Source: Lachnospiraceae bacterium UBA3814 (GTDB taxonomy: Bacteria > Bacillota > Clostridia > Lachnospirales > Lachnospiraceae). From it: a stretch of 7,459 nucleotides of DNA. Positions within the stretch are counted from its first letter, which is position 1. Every line of letters starts with the position of its first letter. The stretch spans positions 1-7,459 of the forward strand of contig DFEA01000080.1 of the NCBI GenBank assembly GCA_002368575.1, written 5' to 3'. This document shows positions 5,553 through 7,459 of this stretch, piece by piece. A program made the translations under genes and the position numbers. The notes beneath the pieces were generated by a model. That model saw nothing but the letters and a program-made list of their open reading frames with translations. It had not been told where the DNA came from and did not search any database.

Positions 5553-5633
5553 GGAAGATGCGGGAGTCTTATATTTATAGTAAGCATAATAAATGGATAA
5601 TTGTGTATATTGTTATATCATTAGGGTAGCTTT

Positions 5634-6104
5634 ATGAGAAAAAAACACATTAAAATCAGCTTTTTAACAGGACTTAAGGCACTGCTTGCCTTTATAGCTT
5701 TCACGGGAGTATTCCTTGCTCCCCTGCCTGTGTCCGCAAAGGGGCCGAAGGCCAGGGACCTCAGGGAGGAGATCGACAGGGAAAGATATGAGAACGTGGT
5801 GGAGGACTATGATCTTGTGATCATTGAGGAAAATGAGGTCCCCAAGGCTGCTTCGCCTGCCGTCCGGGAAAAAAGGACTGCGCCTCTTGTATGGGTGGCG
5901 GTATGCCTGCTGATCCTTTTTGGCGGAGGTATATATATAGTAGCCTTCGTAAAATACAGGCAGAGGATCAGGGTCCTCGAAAAGCAGCTTTCCATGGAAA
6001 GAAGAAAGAGTCTGAATGAATGCTCTCTGATGTTTCATCCCGTGAAGAGGACGGAGATGGCAGATGATGTGGAAAACGAGCTTGCGTCAAGGTATATAGA
6101 ATGA
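5634..6104 (+). CDS. Small bitopic membrane protein with signal peptide, family not recognised
   Basis: A 156-residue protein of unknown function. Residues 1-35 form a signal peptide: basic KKHIK, hydrophobic LLAFIAFTGVFL, and a VSA-KG cleavage site. A short charged extracellular segment follows (about 36-82, rich in Asp/Glu/Arg). One TM helix spans about 84-106 (VWVAVCLLILFGGGIYIVAF), and then a basic, probably coiled cytoplasmic tail (YRQRIRVLEKQLSMERRK) ends in an acidic stretch. If the signal is cleaved, this is a type I membrane protein with a small outside domain, suggesting a sensor, adaptor or accessory role (inference). ATG 5634 has AGGG upstream; in-frame ATG codons further down would lose the signal peptide. 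It stands alone on the plus strand, facing the convergent K+ channel gene across a strong hairpin. No catalytic motif is seen. Confidence 0.78.
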   Translation: MRKKHIKISFLTGLKALLAFIAFTGVFLAPLPVSAKGPKARDLREEIDRERYENVVEDYDLVIIEENEVPKAASPAVREKRTAPLVWVAVCLLILFGGGIYIVAFVKYRQRIRVLEKQLSMERRKSLNECSLMFHPVKRTEMADDVENELASRYIE

Positions 6105-6114
6105 CAGTTTGGTA

Positions 6115-6127
6115 AACCGGACCGGTT
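6115..6127. repeat. Short dyad AACCGG-A-CCGGTT
   Basis: A perfect 6-base inverted repeat around one central base, 10 bases after the stop of the small membrane-protein gene. The shape suits a protein-binding site or a cruciform rather than a terminator. Confidence 0.35.
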
Positions 6128-6150
6128 AATGAATTAATAAACGGATAAAA

Positions 6151-6163
6151 TACGGTTACCGTA
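6151..6163. repeat. Short dyad TACGGT-T-ACCGTA
   Basis: A perfect 6-base inverted repeat with one central base. It runs into the start of the 18-base terminator-like stem at 6162, so the two structures compete for the same two bases. Confidence 0.35.
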
Positions 6164-6202
6164 AGAACAGGGTCTGCCGGGGAACGGCAGACCCTGTTCT
6201 TA
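6162..6202. terminator. 18-bp perfect hairpin between convergent genes, probable bidirectional terminator
   Basis: TAAGAACAGGGTCTGCCG (6162-6179) and CGGCAGACCCTGTTCTTA (6185-6202) pair without mismatch around a GGGAA loop. It lies between the plus-strand small membrane-protein gene and the minus-strand channel gene. There is no free T-run after it, only TTCTTA at the stem end, so terminator function is likely from position and stability rather than a full canonical pattern. Confidence 0.7.
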
Positions 6203-6225
6203 TAGTCGACTGATATAGGAAATGA

Positions 6226-6258
6226 CAAAGTTCTTTTTACTTTGGCGTTTCCTGCGCC
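6226..6258. repeat. Two small stem-loops next to palindromic element copy 3
   Basis: CAAAGT (6226-6231) pairs with ACTTTG (6239-6244) around TCTTTTT, and GGCG (6244-6247) pairs with CGCC (6255-6258). They follow element copy 3 in the direction of channel transcription and may add to 3'-end structure. Confidence 0.35.
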
Positions 6259-6319
6259 GGGCCAATTCGATATTTGCCAGCAAATATCGAATAAGTTTTG
6301 GTCGCCTCCGGCACGAATC
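6252..6319. repeat. Nested palindromic element, copy 3
   Basis: The outer arms GCGCCGG (6254-6260) and CCGGCAC (6308-6314) are complementary except one position, which is a G-U wobble in minus-strand RNA. The inner stem ATTCGATATTTGC (6265-6277) with GCAAATATCGAAT (6280-6292) is perfect. The core and its CCA and AAG flanks match copy 1 in reverse orientation. It lies just after the K+ channel stop codon. Confidence 0.75.
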
Positions 6320-6329
6320 AACAGGGAAG

Positions 6330-7304
6330 CTATCGTATATCCAGAATGAGTACATCCTTTTCCAGCAGACAGATATCGGGAAGGGGAAGCAGCTTTGCAC
6401 CGTCCCTTATTATCACGAGCGGGTCAAGCTCCGGCGGGAAGCCGATCTCCGACATTCTCTTTCCCAGCCAGGGGTGTTCGGGGGAAAGCCTTATCGAAAC
6501 ATAACCGGTCTCTGGTATTATCTCTGAATCGGACAGATCCTTACGAAATTTATCCAGCCTTCCGACAAAGCCCGCGCTTATGATACCCGTGGGGATCGCC
6601 ACCAGCCCGACGCCAAGGAAGGCTATCATTATGGCCATCACCCTTCCCCCGAAGGTCACGGGGTAGATATCACCGTATCCGACGGTCAGCAGGGTGGACA
6701 TCGCCCACCAGATCCCTGAGAAAACGTTTTTAAAGATCTCGGGCTGGGCCTCGTGCTCAAAGGAATACATACAGAGAGCCGAAGCCACCATGAGTATCAT
6801 TATCAGGCATACGGAGGATATCAGCTCATTTCTTTTTTCCCTGAGCACCTCGGAGATCAGGTTGAAGGCATCGTACTGGGAATTGATCCTGAAAAGCCTA
6901 AGGATCCTGAATACCCGCAGCATCCTGAAGGCAACGGCGCCATTCGGGAAAACAAAGGGAAGATAAAAGGGAAGTATGGTCATAAGGTCGATCAGCCCGT
7001 AAAAGGAAAAGACAAAGCGAAGCCTCGCTTTTAATGGACTTTCCTCGTCGGGATAGAGCTGATCGGCGGTCCAGAGCCTTAAAATATATTCTATCGTAAA
7101 GATAAGGATGGTGATGAGCTCAAGGGCATCAAGCATCGGGCCAAAACGCCTGGACCCTTCAAAGGTGAAATAGAGGGTGACGAAAAGATTAATTACAATA
7201 ACAACTGTTATGAAATAATCGAAAGCAACGCTCAGGGTATCCGGATGATTCCCTATCTGGATTATCTCAAATATTCTTTTTCTGAGCTTATCTCTGTTAT
7301 CCAT
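6330..7304 (-). CDS. Voltage-gated-type K+ channel, six TM, with TrkA-C-like C-terminal domain
   Basis: A 324-residue membrane potassium channel subunit, expected to form a tetramer. S1 lies at about residues 27-47, S2 at 57-78, S3 at 98-118, S4 at about 124-140, S5 at 161-182, a pore loop, and S6 at about 221-247. S4 shows five Arg at every third position (R127, R130, R133, R136, R139 in FRMLRVFRILRLFRI), the voltage-sensor pattern. The selectivity filter is TVGYGD (207-212). The tail (about 262-324) has the RLSPEHPWLGKRMSEIGFP pattern of TrkA-C (RCK C-terminal) domains, a ligand-binding fold, without a preceding nucleotide-binding RCK-N domain. It probably senses voltage and possibly a small ligand to set membrane potential (inference). 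The gene appears monocistronic, with its own promoter and hairpins at both ends. The Shine-Dalgarno before ATG 7304 is weak (CGGAT). Confidence 0.95.
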   Translation of the reverse strand: MDNRDKLRKRIFEIIQIGNHPDTLSVAFDYFITVVIVINLFVTLYFTFEGSRRFGPMLDALELITILIFTIEYILRLWTADQLYPDEESPLKARLRFVFSFYGLIDLMTILPFYLPFVFPNGAVAFRMLRVFRILRLFRINSQYDAFNLISEVLREKRNELISSVCLIMILMVASALCMYSFEHEAQPEIFKNVFSGIWWAMSTLLTVGYGDIYPVTFGGRVMAIMIAFLGVGLVAIPTGIISAGFVGRLDKFRKDLSDSEIIPETGYVSIRLSPEHPWLGKRMSEIGFPPELDPLVIIRDGAKLLPLPDICLLEKDVLILDIR

Positions 7305-7459
7305 TTATCCGTTGTGCGTGCCGCTGGGGCGGCTATTTTCATTAATAAGGAGATTATATCAGATTAAGGGTCAGGTTGCCATAAAACCGGCAGAATTCGC
7401 AGTATCATTGCCTAATATTCTTATAACCCCGGCGGGATATGCGGATCATAAAAAGCCCG
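7305..7459. other. Upstream region of the K+ channel gene, window edge
   Basis: It contains the channel promoter and a small leader hairpin, GCCGC (7320-7324) with GCGGC (7329-7333), close to the channel start. The last bases read CGGGCTTTTTATG on the minus strand, which looks like the second arm and T-run of a terminator for a minus-strand gene beyond the window. No gene is seen here. Confidence 0.45.
7353..7358 (-). promoter_or_regulatory. Extended -10 promoter of the K+ channel gene
   Basis: The minus strand reads TGATATAAT, that is TG-n-TATAAT, a full extended -10 element. The -35 at 17 bases is poor (TGGCAA), which extended -10 promoters tolerate. The start would be near 7346, giving a leader of about 40 bases. 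Confidence 0.65.

Larger units (their letters stand above)
5315..5633. other. Divergent intergenic region with palindromes and promoter elements, no gene
   Basis: This 319-base stretch separates the minus-strand GGDEF gene from the plus-strand membrane-protein gene. It holds two perfect hairpins (5365-5387 and 5392-5424), a TATAAT box next to them, a weak hairpin plus T-run (5518-5552) and an AT-rich segment (5565-5620) that probably contains the promoter of the next gene. No convincing reading frame or known riboswitch motif was found in it. Confidence 0.6.

Noticed and set aside
5450..5630. Riboswitch (including c-di-GMP type) upstream of the small membrane-protein gene
   Set aside because: None of the conserved core motifs of riboswitches I know could be found; only a weak bulged hairpin is present.
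6222..6583. Plus-strand open frames of 101, 68 and 62 residues
   Set aside because: They are antisense to the K+ channel 3' end and repeat copy 3, with no domain signal.

Overview
The window looks like chromosomal DNA from a Gram-positive, low-to-mid GC member of the Clostridia, most likely Lachnospiraceae. Support comes from a sortase substrate beside a class B sortase, a lipobox lipoprotein, purine-rich Shine-Dalgarno sites, heavy use of AGG (Arg) and ATA (Ile) codons, and a ferredoxin-tailed aldo/keto reductase of a type common in anaerobes. No rRNA, tRNA, CRISPR array, transposase or integrase is visible.

Positions 1-3614 form one tightly packed plus-strand operon. It holds the 3' end of a VPKTG-anchored surface protein, a class B sortase, an aldo/keto reductase with two 4Fe-4S motifs whose start overlaps the sortase stop, and a lipoprotein with a Gly/Ser linker, a bacterial Ig-like domain and a CAP-like domain lacking both usual histidines. 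The first two genes plausibly work as substrate and enzyme at the cell surface. The other two are co-transcribed, but their link to the sortase is unknown.

Positions 3624-5314 lie on the minus strand. In transcription order they encode a two-TM protein with a degenerate GGDEF domain, a long intergenic block of palindromic repeats, an XRE regulator resembling HipA-partner antitoxins that ends in a textbook terminator, and a short HicB-like antitoxin with its own strong promoter. Neither antitoxin-like gene has a toxin gene beside it in the window.

Positions 5315-6329 hold one small plus-strand gene for an unrecognised secreted-and-anchored (bitopic) membrane protein, between two intergenic regions rich in perfect hairpins. 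Positions 6330-7304 (minus) encode a complete six-TM voltage-gated K+ channel with a TrkA-C-like cytoplasmic domain, expressed from an extended -10 promoter.

The most unusual feature is a family of nested palindromic elements in the 4400-4623 and 6252-6319 intergenic regions. Two copies share a 32-base core, but the core lies in opposite orientation relative to the conserved outer arms.
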